A stretch of DNA of 64,000 nt. It comes from Pseudomonas sp. SCA2728.1_7. Lineage in GTDB: Bacteria; Pseudomonadota; Gammaproteobacteria; Pseudomonadales; Pseudomonadaceae. The position numbers were made by a program, and so were the translations under genes. Shown here piece after piece: positions 8,832 to 17,756 of the stretch; position 1 is the first letter of the stretch, and each line of letters starts with the position of its first letter. The notes under the pieces were generated by a model. That model made no database searches, was not told the DNA's origin, and was given only the letters and a program-made list of their open reading frames with translations. The DNA is taken from contig NZ_CP073104.1 in assembly GCF_018138145.1 (NCBI RefSeq), forward strand, positions 806,001-870,000, given 5' to 3'.

Positions 8832-9043
8832 TTCACACGCTCCTGAAGGTGCGGCATCTGTTGAGATCGCGGGCATGCCCAAGGGCGTTTGAAGGGTAGA
8901 TCCGCCCCGGAGATCGTTTGACGCGAGGGCATATTTGAACGTTTATTGCGATGAAACAAATTAGCAACCATCGCTTTTTTCGATGGCACAATCAGGCATT
9001 CGTTAGCCGCTCCAAACATTCATTTCGACCCGGGAGTCCACCC

Positions 9044-9958
9044 TTGCGCTTCTCACTCGATCAACTGTTGATGTTCGTCCAAGTGGTCAAAAGCGGATCG
9101 TTTTCCGCCGCCGGGCGCCAACTGGGCAAGACCCAATCGACCATCAGCGCGGCGATTGCCAACCTCGAAACCGACCTTGGTGTCGACCTGTTCGACCGCA
9201 GCAACCGCAGCCCTGCCCTCACCGCCAGCGGCCACAAATTGCTGGTGCAGGCCGAAGCCGTGCTCGAACGCTGCATGACCTTCGAAGCCCACGCTGAGTG
9301 CCTTTCGGACAACGTCGAAACCAGCCTGACACTGGCGATTGAAACGCCGTACGGGCCGATCATGCCGGTGCTCAAAGCCTTCGAAGCCGCGTTCCCCTTC
9401 GTTGACCTGATCATCCGTCATCCGGTGTACGGCGACGTCAGCGAACTGGTCAGCAGCGGCGAAGCGGTACTCGGCGTGGCGTTCTCACAGCCCGGCTATC
9501 CCAAGGAACTGGCGTTCCAGCAGTTGGGCAAACTGATCATGCTGCACGTCTGCCATCCCGATCATCCATTGGCGCAACTCGACAACGTCACGTTCGACGA
9601 CCTGCACGTCCATCGCCGCCTGGCCTTCAGCGCCCACGCGAGCAAACTGCCGAGCAGTGAATACCTGCGCTCGACCCAGTTGTGGCAAGCGGAAAGCTAT
9701 CTGGCGTTACTGGAAATGGTCCGCGCCGGGCTCGGTTGGGCCACCCTGCCCCGGCAGCTTGTTCAGCGTGAACTGGTCAAGGGTGAACTGGTGGAACTGC
9801 AGCTCTCGGCGTATCCGCATACGGACTGGCAGATTGGTGTCGATCTGCTCTGGGCGCGGCAACGGCCGCTGGGTAAAGCGGAACGGTGGTTGAAGGAGAA
9901 ATTGCAGGGCAACAAGGTGTATGAGCTGGATCGCAATGGGCAGATCACCACGCTTTGA
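9044..9958 (+). CDS. LysR-family regulator, divergent from purine permease
   Basis: A 304-residue LysR protein. The TTG at 9044 is chosen because GGGAG lies 7 bases upstream and it places the helix-turn-helix at the usual position (MFVQVVKSGSFSAAGRQLGKTQSTISAAI); an ATG at 8951 would add 31 residues with no family counterpart. The C-terminal effector-binding domain is full length. It diverges from the permease-deaminase pair, the usual arrangement for a LysR activator and its target, so control of nucleobase uptake is inferred. A bidirectional terminator follows. Confidence 0.85.
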   Translation: MRFSLDQLLMFVQVVKSGSFSAAGRQLGKTQSTISAAIANLETDLGVDLFDRSNRSPALTASGHKLLVQAEAVLERCMTFEAHAECLSDNVETSLTLAIETPYGPIMPVLKAFEAAFPFVDLIIRHPVYGDVSELVSSGEAVLGVAFSQPGYPKELAFQQLGKLIMLHVCHPDHPLAQLDNVTFDDLHVHRRLAFSAHASKLPSSEYLRSTQLWQAESYLALLEMVRAGLGWATLPRQLVQRELVKGELVELQLSAYPHTDWQIGVDLLWARQRPLGKAERWLKEKLQGNKVYELDRNGQITTL

Positions 9959-9970
9959 CGCGGGGACAAA

Positions 9971-9997
9971 GAGGCCCGCCAGAGCGGGCCTCGATTT
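9971..9997. terminator. Bidirectional terminator between LysR and RND genes
   Basis: A perfect 9-bp GC-rich stem (GAGGCCCGC-CAGA-GCGGGCCTC) with GATTT after it lies between the convergent ends of the LysR gene (9958) and the RND pump gene (10010). Confidence 0.75.
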
Positions 9998-10009
9998 CAG
10001 GCGTTGTCA

Positions 10010-13000
10010 CTACGCCAGTTTGACTGTTTCAGTCTGAGCCTGGTGCTCAGGGCGGATCTTGAACCAGATGGAATACATCGCCGGGAGGAACACCAACGTC
10101 ATGATGGTACCGACGAACGTGCCGCCGATCAGGGTATAAGCCAGCGTGCCCCAGAACACCGAGTGTGTCAGGGGAATAAACGCCAGGATGGCCGCCAGCG
10201 CCGTCAGCAGGACCGGCCGCGCGCGTTGCACCGTGGCTTCGACCACAGCGTGGAACGGATCCAGTCCTTCCAGCGTGTTGTGATGGATCTGCCCGATCAG
10301 AATCAGCGTGTTGCGCATCAGGATTCCCGACAGCGCAATCAGCCCGACCAGCGCATTGATGCCGAATGGCTGATTGAAGATCAGCAGCGTCGGCACCACA
10401 CCAATCAAGCCCAACGGCGATGTAAGGAAGACCATGATCATCGCCGCGATCGAACGCACCTGCACCATGATGATCAGCAACGTCATGGCGATCATGATCG
10501 GCAGCAAGGGCAAGATCGCCTTGCCCGCCTTGCCGGATTCCTCGATGGCGCCTGCCTGCTCGATCCGGTAACCGGAAGGCAGTGTTTCGATGATCGGCTG
10601 CAACTGCTTGAGGATCACACCCGAAACATCCGGTGGCTGCAAGCCTTCGGCAATGTCGCCACGCACGGTGATGGTTGGCGTGCGGTCACGGCGCCGCAGG
10701 ATCGGATCTTCCATGCGCACGTCGACCTCGCCGATCTGCGACAACGGGATGCGTTGCCCCGCCGCGCCGACCAGGGTGAAGCCTTTGATCTGCGCCGGGT
10801 CGAGCCTGATATTACCGGCGGCACGTCCAACGACCTGCACAGAACGAATATCCTCGCGAACCGCCGTGATCGGCACACCACTCAGCAGGAACTGCAGTTG
10901 CTGGGCAACCGCATTCGAGGTCAGTCCCACTGCTTGCAGGCGGTCCTGATCGAGACTGAAATGCAATGTCGGGGTCAGCGGTCCCCAGTCAGTGTTGACC
11001 GTTCTCATCATCGGGCTGTCTTGCAGCACGCCGCGGACCTGCTCGGCGATATCGCGCAGCTTCGCCGGATCAGGGCCCATCACCCGGTAGGCAACCGGAA
11101 ACGGCGAATAAGGACCAAAGACAATTTGCGTTGCTCTAACGCGGGCCTCCGGGGCCAGTCCTTCGGCAACCGCTTCGCGCAGCCGGAACTTGAGGGTTTC
11201 GCGTGCTTCCTGACTGTCCGTCAGCACCACGATTTTGGCAAACGAAGGGTCGGGCAATTCCGGCGCCATCGCCAGAAAGAAACGCGGCGCACCTTGGCCG
11301 ATATAGGCCGTGACGATTTTTGCCTCATTCTGCTTGTGCAACCAGGCCTCGACCTTGGCGGCCGTGGCGCTGGTCTGCTCGATCGAGGTGCCGTAGGGCA
11401 TTTGCACCTCGATCATCACCTCGGGACGGTCGGAGGTCGGGAAGAACTGTTTCTTCACCAGCCCCATGCCTGGCACGGCGACGAAAAACAGCGTGACCAC
11501 CGTGCCTGCCACCAGCCATTTGCGAGCGATCACCGCGGTCAGCAGCCGGCGAAAGCGGTTGTAATTCGGCGTGTTGTAGATCGCCGCGTGGCCACCTTCG
11601 ACCTTCTTGATGTCCGGCAACAATTTCACGCCCAGATACGGGGTGAACGCTACCGCGACGACCCAGGACGCGATCAGCGCAATGCCGACGATCCAGAACA
11701 TGTTGCTGGTGTACTCGCCGGCAGTGGACTGGGCAAAACCGTTGGGCAAGAAACCGATTGCGGTCACCAGCGTACCGGACAGCATCGGCGCCGCCGTATG
11801 GCTCCAGGCATAGGCGGACGCTTTGATGCGGTCGTAGCCCTCCTCCATTTTCACCACCATCATTTCAATGGCGATGATCGCGTCATCGACCAACAGCCCG
11901 AGCGCGAGGATCAATGAGCCGAGGGTGATGCGATCGAAATTCTTGCCGGTGGCGGCCATCACCACGAACACGATCGCCAGGGTCAACGGCACAGCCGCCG
12001 CGACCACCACCCCTACTCGCCAGCCCATGCTGAGAAAACACACGAGCATGACCACGAGCAGCGCGACAAAAAACTTGACCATGAACTCGCCGACAGCGGA
12101 GTCGATATTCACCGCTTGGTCGGTGACTTTGGCGAGGGTCATGCCCAATGGCATTTCCGCATTGATCCGCGCAGTCTCCGCATCCAGCGCCTTGCCCAGA
12201 TCCAGACCGTTCCAGCCCTCGCGCATCACCACGCCCAGCAGCAGCGCGTCTTCACCGTTATTGCGCACGACAAAAGTGGCCGGATCTTCATAACCGCGTT
12301 CGACCGTCGCCACATCAGAGAGCTTGAGTGTGCGCCCCTGCACGAAGACCGGTGTGTCGCGAATTTTCTGCACCTTGTCGAAGGCACCGTCGAGACGCAG
12401 AAACACCTGCGGCCCGTTGGTTTCGATGGAGCCGGCGGGCGTAAGCACGTTCTGACTGTTCAGCGCGGCGAAGATGTCCTGCGGTGACAAGCCGAGGGTC
12501 GCCAACCGGTCATGGGAGAACGAAACGTAGATGCGCTCGGCTTGCTCACCGATGATATTGACCTTCTTCACCCCCGGCACATGCAGCAGACGCTGGCGCA
12601 TGGCTTCCGCATCACGCACCAGCAAGCGCTGTGGTTCGCCTTTGGCTTTCAAGGCGAACAGCGCGAAGGTCACGTCGGAAAATTCATCGTTGATCATCGG
12701 CCCGATGACACCGGCCGGTAGCCTGATGGCTTCATCGTCGAGTTTCTTGCGCGCTTGGTAGAACTCTTCCTGCACTTGCGAGGGTGGCGTGCTATCGAGC
12801 AACGACACCATCGTGAACGCCAGTCCAGGGCGAGTGTAGGTTTCCGAGCGGTCGTACCACTTGAGTTCTTGCAGGCGCTTTTCAAGGGGTTCGGCGACTT
12901 GATCCTGCATCTCTTGCGCCGTCGCGCCGGGCCACGCGGTAATCACGGTCAACTGCTTGACCGTAAACGGTGGATCTTCCGCACGTCCCAACTTAAAGAA

Positions 13001-13099
13001 CGACAACGTTCCTGCAACAGCGATTAGAAAAATCAGGAACACCGTGATCGCCCGCTCGCGCACGGCGATGGCCGAAAGGTTGAATCGTCCCTGGCTCAT
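10010..13099 (-). CDS. RND efflux transporter, inner-membrane pump subunit
   Basis: A 1029-residue RND permease with the usual two-fold repeat: N-terminal helix (ITVFLIFLIAVAGTLSFF), a first large periplasmic loop, a TM block containing the proton-relay aspartates (LGLLVDDAIIAIEMM, near residue 400), a second periplasmic loop and a second TM block (GIVGLIALSGILMRNTLIL-like region). It should use the proton gradient to export hydrophobic compounds through a tripartite complex. Its ATG overlaps the stop of the adaptor gene by 4 bp (13096-13099), so the two are translationally coupled. No TolC-type outer-membrane factor is encoded beside it; the nearest outer-membrane protein is FadL-like. Substrate unknown. 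Confidence 0.92.
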   Translation of the reverse strand: MSQGRFNLSAIAVRERAITVFLIFLIAVAGTLSFFKLGRAEDPPFTVKQLTVITAWPGATAQEMQDQVAEPLEKRLQELKWYDRSETYTRPGLAFTMVSLLDSTPPSQVQEEFYQARKKLDDEAIRLPAGVIGPMINDEFSDVTFALFALKAKGEPQRLLVRDAEAMRQRLLHVPGVKKVNIIGEQAERIYVSFSHDRLATLGLSPQDIFAALNSQNVLTPAGSIETNGPQVFLRLDGAFDKVQKIRDTPVFVQGRTLKLSDVATVERGYEDPATFVVRNNGEDALLLGVVMREGWNGLDLGKALDAETARINAEMPLGMTLAKVTDQAVNIDSAVGEFMVKFFVALLVVMLVCFLSMGWRVGVVVAAAVPLTLAIVFVVMAATGKNFDRITLGSLILALGLLVDDAIIAIEMMVVKMEEGYDRIKASAYAWSHTAAPMLSGTLVTAIGFLPNGFAQSTAGEYTSNMFWIVGIALIASWVVAVAFTPYLGVKLLPDIKKVEGGHAAIYNTPNYNRFRRLLTAVIARKWLVAGTVVTLFFVAVPGMGLVKKQFFPTSDRPEVMIEVQMPYGTSIEQTSATAAKVEAWLHKQNEAKIVTAYIGQGAPRFFLAMAPELPDPSFAKIVVLTDSQEARETLKFRLREAVAEGLAPEARVRATQIVFGPYSPFPVAYRVMGPDPAKLRDIAEQVRGVLQDSPMMRTVNTDWGPLTPTLHFSLDQDRLQAVGLTSNAVAQQLQFLLSGVPITAVREDIRSVQVVGRAAGNIRLDPAQIKGFTLVGAAGQRIPLSQIGEVDVRMEDPILRRRDRTPTITVRGDIAEGLQPPDVSGVILKQLQPIIETLPSGYRIEQAGAIEESGKAGKAILPLLPIMIAMTLLIIMVQVRSIAAMIMVFLTSPLGLIGVVPTLLIFNQPFGINALVGLIALSGILMRNTLILIGQIHHNTLEGLDPFHAVVEATVQRARPVLLTALAAILAFIPLTHSVFWGTLAYTLIGGTFVGTIMTLVFLPAMYSIWFKIRPEHQAQTETVKLA

Positions 13100-14205
13100 G
13101 GACGACTCCCGGCAACGCTGGCTTCGCTCTGCTGCGGCAATCGTACTTCTTCGCCATCGCGCAGCAGGTGGGCGCCCAACGCCACCACCTGCTCACCGGC
13201 AGTGAGGTCGCCGGCGATACGGGCAGAATCGTCGCTCAACCCCAGCACCTGCACCGCTCGCCAGGTCACTGTTGCCGGTGTTCCAGCGATCACCCACACA
13301 CCCGGACCTTTGCCCGGGTCGTAAATCGCGGCAATGGGGACTTGTAACGCCTGTGTCCGGGTGGCGCCCTCGGCAATGCTGAGGGTGACGGTCGCACCGA
13401 TTGGCGCGTTGGCCAACGGTCCCTCGAGCACATACCGCGCTTCGAATGTGCGCGTCGTGCGGTCTGCGGAGTCCGAAAGCAGCCTGAGACTTACCGTGAC
13501 AGGCGCTGAGTTCACTCCGTAAAGGCTGGCTTGCGCGGTGGAGCCGACTGCCGGGCGTAGCGTTTCGGGCAGATGCACGATGGCTTCACGCTGACCTGCA
13601 CGCGCCAGCCGCACCACCGGTTGTCCCGGGCTGACTACTTGTCCCGGTTCAGCGAGGGTTTCCACCACCACGCCGTCCGCATCAGCGACCAGCAGCGCAT
13701 AACCCGAAGCATTGCGGGCCACGTCGGCTTGCGCTTGCGCGGCGTTGAGCTGCGCTTTTGCAGTCTCTGCGGCGGCTCTGAACTGATCGTAAGCTGATGC
13801 CGAAATGGCGCCAACGCCGACCAGTTTGCGATAGCGAGCCTCATCGTCGGCTGTCTGTTTGGCGCTGGCGCGAGCAGCGATGACCGCCGCCTGCTGCGCC
13901 CGCGCTTGCAGTCCGAGATCGATCGGGTCGAGACGCATCAGCGGCTGCCCGCGCTTGACGACCTCCCCCGTATCAACCAGACGTTCGAGCACCTTGCCCG
14001 AAACGCGAAACCCCAGGTCGCCCTGAACGCGCGCCGCGACCACTCCGGTGAAAGAGCGAGCGACATCGGCTGATGCTTGAACGGCAGCGGATCTGACCAG
14101 TGGCGCCTGTGTGCGGGGATCTGCAACGCTGGAAGATTCGCCACAGGCGCTCAGGGCGAGAGGCAACAAGCATGCGGCAATGGGGAAAGGTCGGAGCCGG
14201 CGCAT
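13096..14205 (-). CDS. RND periplasmic adaptor (membrane-fusion lipoprotein)
   Basis: A 369-residue HlyD/AcrA-type adaptor. The start at 14205 is chosen because it gives a lipoprotein signal peptide (lipobox LALSAC, Cys21) and has AAGGG five bases upstream; an in-frame ATG at 14322 would prepend 39 residues with no signal. The biotinyl-lipoyl halves (VKRGQPLMRLDPID and VVSPGQPVVRLA) flank an alpha-helical hairpin rich in Ala, Gln and Lys, followed by the beta-barrel region. It links the RND pump to an outer-membrane channel. Just upstream are a 32-bp near-perfect palindrome and a 24-bp operator-like site shared with the FadL-type gene. Confidence 0.9.
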   Translation of the reverse strand: MRRLRPFPIAACLLPLALSACGESSSVADPRTQAPLVRSAAVQASADVARSFTGVVAARVQGDLGFRVSGKVLERLVDTGEVVKRGQPLMRLDPIDLGLQARAQQAAVIAARASAKQTADDEARYRKLVGVGAISASAYDQFRAAAETAKAQLNAAQAQADVARNASGYALLVADADGVVVETLAEPGQVVSPGQPVVRLARAGQREAIVHLPETLRPAVGSTAQASLYGVNSAPVTVSLRLLSDSADRTTRTFEARYVLEGPLANAPIGATVTLSIAEGATRTQALQVPIAAIYDPGKGPGVWVIAGTPATVTWRAVQVLGLSDDSARIAGDLTAGEQVVALGAHLLRDGEEVRLPQQSEASVAGSRP

Positions 14206-14215
14206 AGATTCCCTT

Positions 14216-14247
14216 ACTGAGAATAGGATGATCATCATATTCTCAGT
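14216..14247. promoter_or_regulatory. 32-bp near-perfect palindrome upstream of RND operon
   Basis: The two halves match at all but one position pair (30 of 32 bases): arms ACTGAGAATA and TATTCTCAGT around a centre containing GATGATCATC. It ends 11 bp before the adaptor start codon and abuts its AAGGG ribosome site. As DNA it suits a dimeric repressor; as RNA it would form a long hairpin next to the start. Confidence 0.6.
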
Positions 14248-14250
14248 CTT

Positions 14251-14274
14251 GTGACCATTATCGTCAATAGTCAC
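14251..14274. promoter_or_regulatory. 24-bp operator-like site, copy 1 (RND operon)
   Basis: The first 6 bases (GTGACC) and last 12 (GTCAATAGTCAC) are identical to a 24-bp site at 15678-15701 upstream of the FadL-type gene. The halves are partly inverted (GTGAC...GTCAC). It lies 46 bp upstream of the adaptor start. A TetR gene follows the FadL gene's promoter region and is the likely binder. Confidence 0.6.
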
Positions 14275-14340
14275 TACATGAGAAATAACTGCATCCTGAC
14301 CATCAGCAATATCGGCCTGCAAATCGACTGACAGGCCCGA

Positions 14341-15612
14341 CTAAAAACGGTAGCTCACCGAAGTCCCCAGCCCGCTAGCACTGTTCTTGTATCGGGCACT
14401 GTAGGCACCTCTCGATGCCGAGGTGTCGTTGACCTCGACGCTCTCCTCCCACAGGTAGGAATAAGCCAGGTCGATCGTGACATTTTCCACGGGCGTCCAG
14501 CCTGCCCCGAAGCTGAGCACCTTGCGGTCGCCCGTCGGAATGCGCGGCCCCCGATTGGTGTTGTTGGCCGGTGACTGATCAACCGAGAAACCGGCACGAA
14601 GCACCCATTGGTTACTCAATTGATAGGCCGCACCGATCGCGTGAGCCCAGGTGTCGTGCCAGTTCTGCTCTTCGCTGATCGTCCCCAACTGGCCATTCAG
14701 CAACGGCGGCAAGCCACTGTTCTCGATCGTCAGCTCCTTGAAGCGGCTCCAGCGCGTCCAGGTACTGCCGACATAAAGCGTCCAGTCGTTATTGAATTGA
14801 TGCGTGACCGAAACGTCCACCGACTCCGGCGTGTCCACGTCCAGCGAGGCGTCATAGCTGCGACCGCTGACGCCTAGCACGCTGAAGATGCCATCGGTGA
14901 CCTTGGTTTTCGCATCCAGGTGGTAACTGACTTTGGAGTGGTAGGTCAGTCCCAGGCGGGTCTGGTCTGTCGCCTGCACCAGCACGCCGGCGTTGAAACC
15001 GAGTGCGGTGTCATCGCCGGTGCTTTTCAGCTTGCCGTCATTACGCCCCGGGCTGAGTGGATTGGGGACCATGCCCGATATCTCGCCGCTGATACGGTTA
15101 ATGGTCGGACCGAAGCCGATCGAGACTTTTTCGTTAAAGGCGTAGCTGATGGTCGGCTGGAAAGTCAGCGTGGTGACTTCGCTCTTGTTGGCGTAATAGC
15201 GCCCGGCAAAACCACTGCCGTAGTCGGTGATCAGCCCGAACGGCACATAAAATCCGACGCCGAATGCCCAGTGATCATCAATCGGTTTGACGTAATACCC
15301 CATCGGTACGGTGGTCGTCGGCACCATGTCGCCATCTTCATTGCCGCCGAACGTACTGCGCGTCCGGCTGATATCTGACTTGGCGAACAGCGTCGCTGCG
15401 CCCACGCTGACCTGCTCTCGTTTAAGCCGCGCCATGCCCGCCGGGTTGCCGTAGATCGTACTGGCGTCTTCGGCTGAAGAAGAGCGCCCGGCAAAACCGG
15501 AGCCCATCCCGCTGATGCTTTGTTCGTTGAGTGCAAAGCCACCGGCAAACACATTGGAAGACGCAAGCACGACGGCCAGGCCCACGGGGCTCTTGAGCAT
15601 TGTTTTTTTCAT
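14341..15612 (-). CDS. FadL-family outer-membrane transport protein
   Basis: A 423-residue outer-membrane protein. A signal peptide (ending SNVFA) is followed by the FadL signature GGFALNEQSISGMGSGFAGR, the hatch region (AEDASTIYGNPAGMARL), and a beta barrel ending in aromatic residue F (VSYRF). FadL proteins let hydrophobic molecules such as long-chain fatty acids or hydrocarbons cross the outer membrane by lateral diffusion. The gene has its own promoter region with a 24-bp site matching one at the RND operon, so the two are probably co-regulated. Substrate is unknown; a role in hydrophobic-compound handling together with the pump is inference. Confidence 0.85.
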   Translation of the reverse strand: MKKTMLKSPVGLAVVLASSNVFAGGFALNEQSISGMGSGFAGRSSSAEDASTIYGNPAGMARLKREQVSVGAATLFAKSDISRTRSTFGGNEDGDMVPTTTVPMGYYVKPIDDHWAFGVGFYVPFGLITDYGSGFAGRYYANKSEVTTLTFQPTISYAFNEKVSIGFGPTINRISGEISGMVPNPLSPGRNDGKLKSTGDDTALGFNAGVLVQATDQTRLGLTYHSKVSYHLDAKTKVTDGIFSVLGVSGRSYDASLDVDTPESVDVSVTHQFNNDWTLYVGSTWTRWSRFKELTIENSGLPPLLNGQLGTISEEQNWHDTWAHAIGAAYQLSNQWVLRAGFSVDQSPANNTNRGPRIPTGDRKVLSFGAGWTPVENVTIDLAYSYLWEESVEVNDTSASRGAYSARYKNSASGLGTSVSYRF

Positions 15613-15677
15613 TATTGGACTCTATGGAGATCACTGGAATAGAACATCGAGCACTACAGCGAAACCATATTATCCAT

Positions 15678-15701
15678 GTGACCGATCCAGTCAATAGTCA
15701 C
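15678..15701. promoter_or_regulatory. 24-bp operator-like site, copy 2 (FadL-type gene)
   Basis: GTGACC-6 bases-GTCAATAGTCAC, sharing 18 fixed positions with the site at 14251-14274. It starts 66 bp upstream of the FadL-type start codon and about 110 bp beyond the end of the TetR gene. Confidence 0.6.
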
Positions 15702-15719
15702 TTAAAGACTAAATTCAAT

Positions 15720-15748
15720 GCCCTCCCGGCACTGATGTGCCGGTGGGC
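15720..15748 (-). terminator. Hairpin after TetR gene
   Basis: CCGGCAC-TGAT-GTGCCGG with partial extension (GCCC/GGGC) lies about 60 bp after the TetR stop codon, read on the minus strand; a modest T-rich stretch follows. Terminator function is plausible but not strong. Confidence 0.4.
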
Positions 15749-15810
15749 AGGAAGCGTAATGAGGGATGTCGTTTGACTCGAATCGCCTGAAAACCTTGCT
15801 CAGCGATGGG

Positions 15811-16437
15811 TCAAGGCATGAGGCTGCGCAGGATGAGGTTGGTGGTCAGCGTGGGCGCTTGCTCGATCAGATCCAGATTGTGTTGCAGCAGCAGCGGGTT
15901 GACGAAAGGTCGCAACGCCAGATTGATCGCCTCGACGGTCTCGTCCAGCGGCGTCTTGCGCTCGAACTCCCCCGCTTCTCGCCCTTGACGCACGATATCG
16001 AGGATAAAGCCCTTGATCTGCGCTTCATACATCTGGGCACTGTTCCAGCGCTCCGATGCGGAAAACGCCGCGATGTCGTAGAGCTTGCGATCGTTGAAGA
16101 ACAGATCCACACCCGTGGCGATCACGGTCTTGACCAACCTGCGCAAACGCTCGGTCGCTGAAAGCGCTTCTGCGTTAACCGCGTGCTCGACTGCTGCAGC
16201 GATTTGCCCCAGACAGTTGGCGCAAATGGCCTCGCCAATTGCCTGCTTGGAATCAAAGAATTTATAGATGTACGCCTTGGAAAAACCGATGGCCTTGGCC
16301 AGGTCGGAAACCGTGGTTTTACCGTAGCCATATTGGCTGAAGTGCTCGTTGGCCGCGGCGACAATCTGGTCACGAATGTCGTGTTCGGCGGGGCCGCGAG
16401 TGCTCGGCGAGGAGGCAGTTAGGGATGGCTGATTCAT
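15811..16437 (-). CDS. TetR-family repressor, probable controller of RND/FadL genes
   Basis: A 208-residue TetR/AcrR regulator. The N-terminal helix-turn-helix is clear (KTTVSDLAKAIGFSKAYIYKFFDSKQAIG, about residues 40-70), followed by an all-helical ligand domain of normal length. It is encoded on the same strand just upstream of the FadL and RND genes, and the promoter regions of both contain a shared 24-bp partly palindromic site, the expected sort of target. No copy of that site was seen before the TetR gene itself. Direct control is inferred from position and the repeated site. The inducer is unknown. Confidence 0.85.
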   Translation of the reverse strand: MNQPSLTASSPSTRGPAEHDIRDQIVAAANEHFSQYGYGKTTVSDLAKAIGFSKAYIYKFFDSKQAIGEAICANCLGQIAAAVEHAVNAEALSATERLRRLVKTVIATGVDLFFNDRKLYDIAAFSASERWNSAQMYEAQIKGFILDIVRQGREAGEFERKTPLDETVEAINLALRPFVNPLLLQHNLDLIEQAPTLTTNLILRSLMP

Positions 16438-16495
16438 GGGGGCAGCTTACTCACCCTATCAATGGCTGACAACTCGCCGAGCATTGTTGAACGTG

Positions 16496-17662
16496 TTACA
16501 CCACGGCGGCTTCAATCGTTCTGGAACGCCACGCAAACCCCAACACCATCAGCAACCCCAGGCCCGCCATTGCCGCGCCGGCCAGGGAGATCGCCGGATA
16601 ACCCAGCCCGCTGCTGATCACCGCGCCGCCAAGCGCTGCGCCAATCGCATTGCCGAAGTTGAAGGCGCCGATGTTCACCGCCGAGGCCAGATTGGGCGCG
16701 TCCTTGGCCGCTTCCATCACACGCATCTGTAGCGGCGGCACCAAGGCAAAACTGGCGATACCCCAGATCAGGATGGCCACGGCGGCCGGTAGCGGCCAGC
16801 GCATCAGTACGGTGAACGCCAGCAGAACCAGAATCAGCACGCTCAGCGAGACGATCAAGGTGCGATCTATCGAGCGGTCAGCGGCCTTGCCGCCCCACAT
16901 GTTGCCCAGCGTCAACCCGACACCGTAAAGCATCAGCATGGCGGTGATGAAGGCGGTGGATGCATGGGTCTCGCTGCTGAGGATCGGCGCGATGTAGGTG
17001 AAAACGGTGAACATGGCACTCGAGCCGACCACGGTCAGGGCCAGCGCGGCCAGCACCGGGCCGCGCCCCAAGACGCGGATTTCCGCCATGACACCGACGC
17101 TTTGCGGCGCCCGCACGTTAGGCAGGGCGAACCACAACGCAGCCATGGTCAGCACGCCCAGGCCGGTAATGCCCCAGAAAGCCGTGCGCCAACCGAACAG
17201 TTCGCCAAACCAGGCGGCCAGCGGCACACCGCCAATGGTCGCCAAGGTCAGGCCCATGAACATCGCCGCAACCGCACCGGCACGTTTCTCCGGGGCGACC
17301 AGGGTGGCGGCGACGACGGAGCCAACGCCAAAGAAGGCACCGTGGTTCAGTGAGGTCACGACCCTGGCAACCATGAGGCTGTAGTAATCGGTGGCCAACG
17401 CTGACATCAGATTACCGAGGGTGAAAATCGCCATGAGCCCGATCAGCAGATAGCGCCGGGGAATCTTGCCGGTGGTCAGGGTCATCAGTGGTGCGCCGAG
17501 CAATACGCCCAGCGCATAAGCACTGACCAGCAAACCGGCAGCGGGAATGGAAACACCCAGATCCGCAGCGATACCCGGCAACATGCCCATGGGGGCGAAT
17601 TCTGTGACGCCGATGCCGAAGGCACCGATGGCGAGTGCAACAAGTGGTGGATTGATACGCAT
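16496..17662 (-). CDS. MFS efflux transporter (DHA1, AraJ/YdhP-like)
   Basis: A 388-residue 12-helix major facilitator. The start at 17662 (TAAGGAG upstream, then MRINPPLVALAIGAFGIGVTEF) gives a protein of normal DHA1 length; the longer open frame to 18082 is antisense to the LysR gene and is rejected. The first helix motif GIGVTEFAPMGMLPGIA is typical of the arabinose-efflux and drug-exporter group. It is transcribed divergently from a LysR gene, which likely controls it. Substrate cannot be predicted. Confidence 0.88.
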   Translation of the reverse strand: MRINPPLVALAIGAFGIGVTEFAPMGMLPGIAADLGVSIPAAGLLVSAYALGVLLGAPLMTLTTGKIPRRYLLIGLMAIFTLGNLMSALATDYYSLMVARVVTSLNHGAFFGVGSVVAATLVAPEKRAGAVAAMFMGLTLATIGGVPLAAWFGELFGWRTAFWGITGLGVLTMAALWFALPNVRAPQSVGVMAEIRVLGRGPVLAALALTVVGSSAMFTVFTYIAPILSSETHASTAFITAMLMLYGVGLTLGNMWGGKAADRSIDRTLIVSLSVLILVLLAFTVLMRWPLPAAVAILIWGIASFALVPPLQMRVMEAAKDAPNLASAVNIGAFNFGNAIGAALGGAVISSGLGYPAISLAGAAMAGLGLLMVLGFAWRSRTIEAAVV

Positions 17663-17756
17663 GGAAAGCTCCTTATCTGTGCCGCCAATGCTACGATCCC
17701 GTCTTTTCAGGCGGTAGATAGCATTTTTTGCAATCACCTTTGCGTAGGAGGCACAA

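Noticed and set aside
7948..8846. Plus-strand open frames over the permease
   Set aside because: Shadow of the NCS2 gene; the conserved protein is on the minus strand.
10004..11917. 637-codon open frame on the plus strand
   Set aside because: It is antisense to the RND pump gene, has His/Arg/Gln-rich composition typical of shadow frames and no family motif.
15720..15748. Considered as an additional TetR operator
   Set aside because: The sequence is a GC-rich hairpin unlike the 24-bp shared site; kept as possible terminator only.
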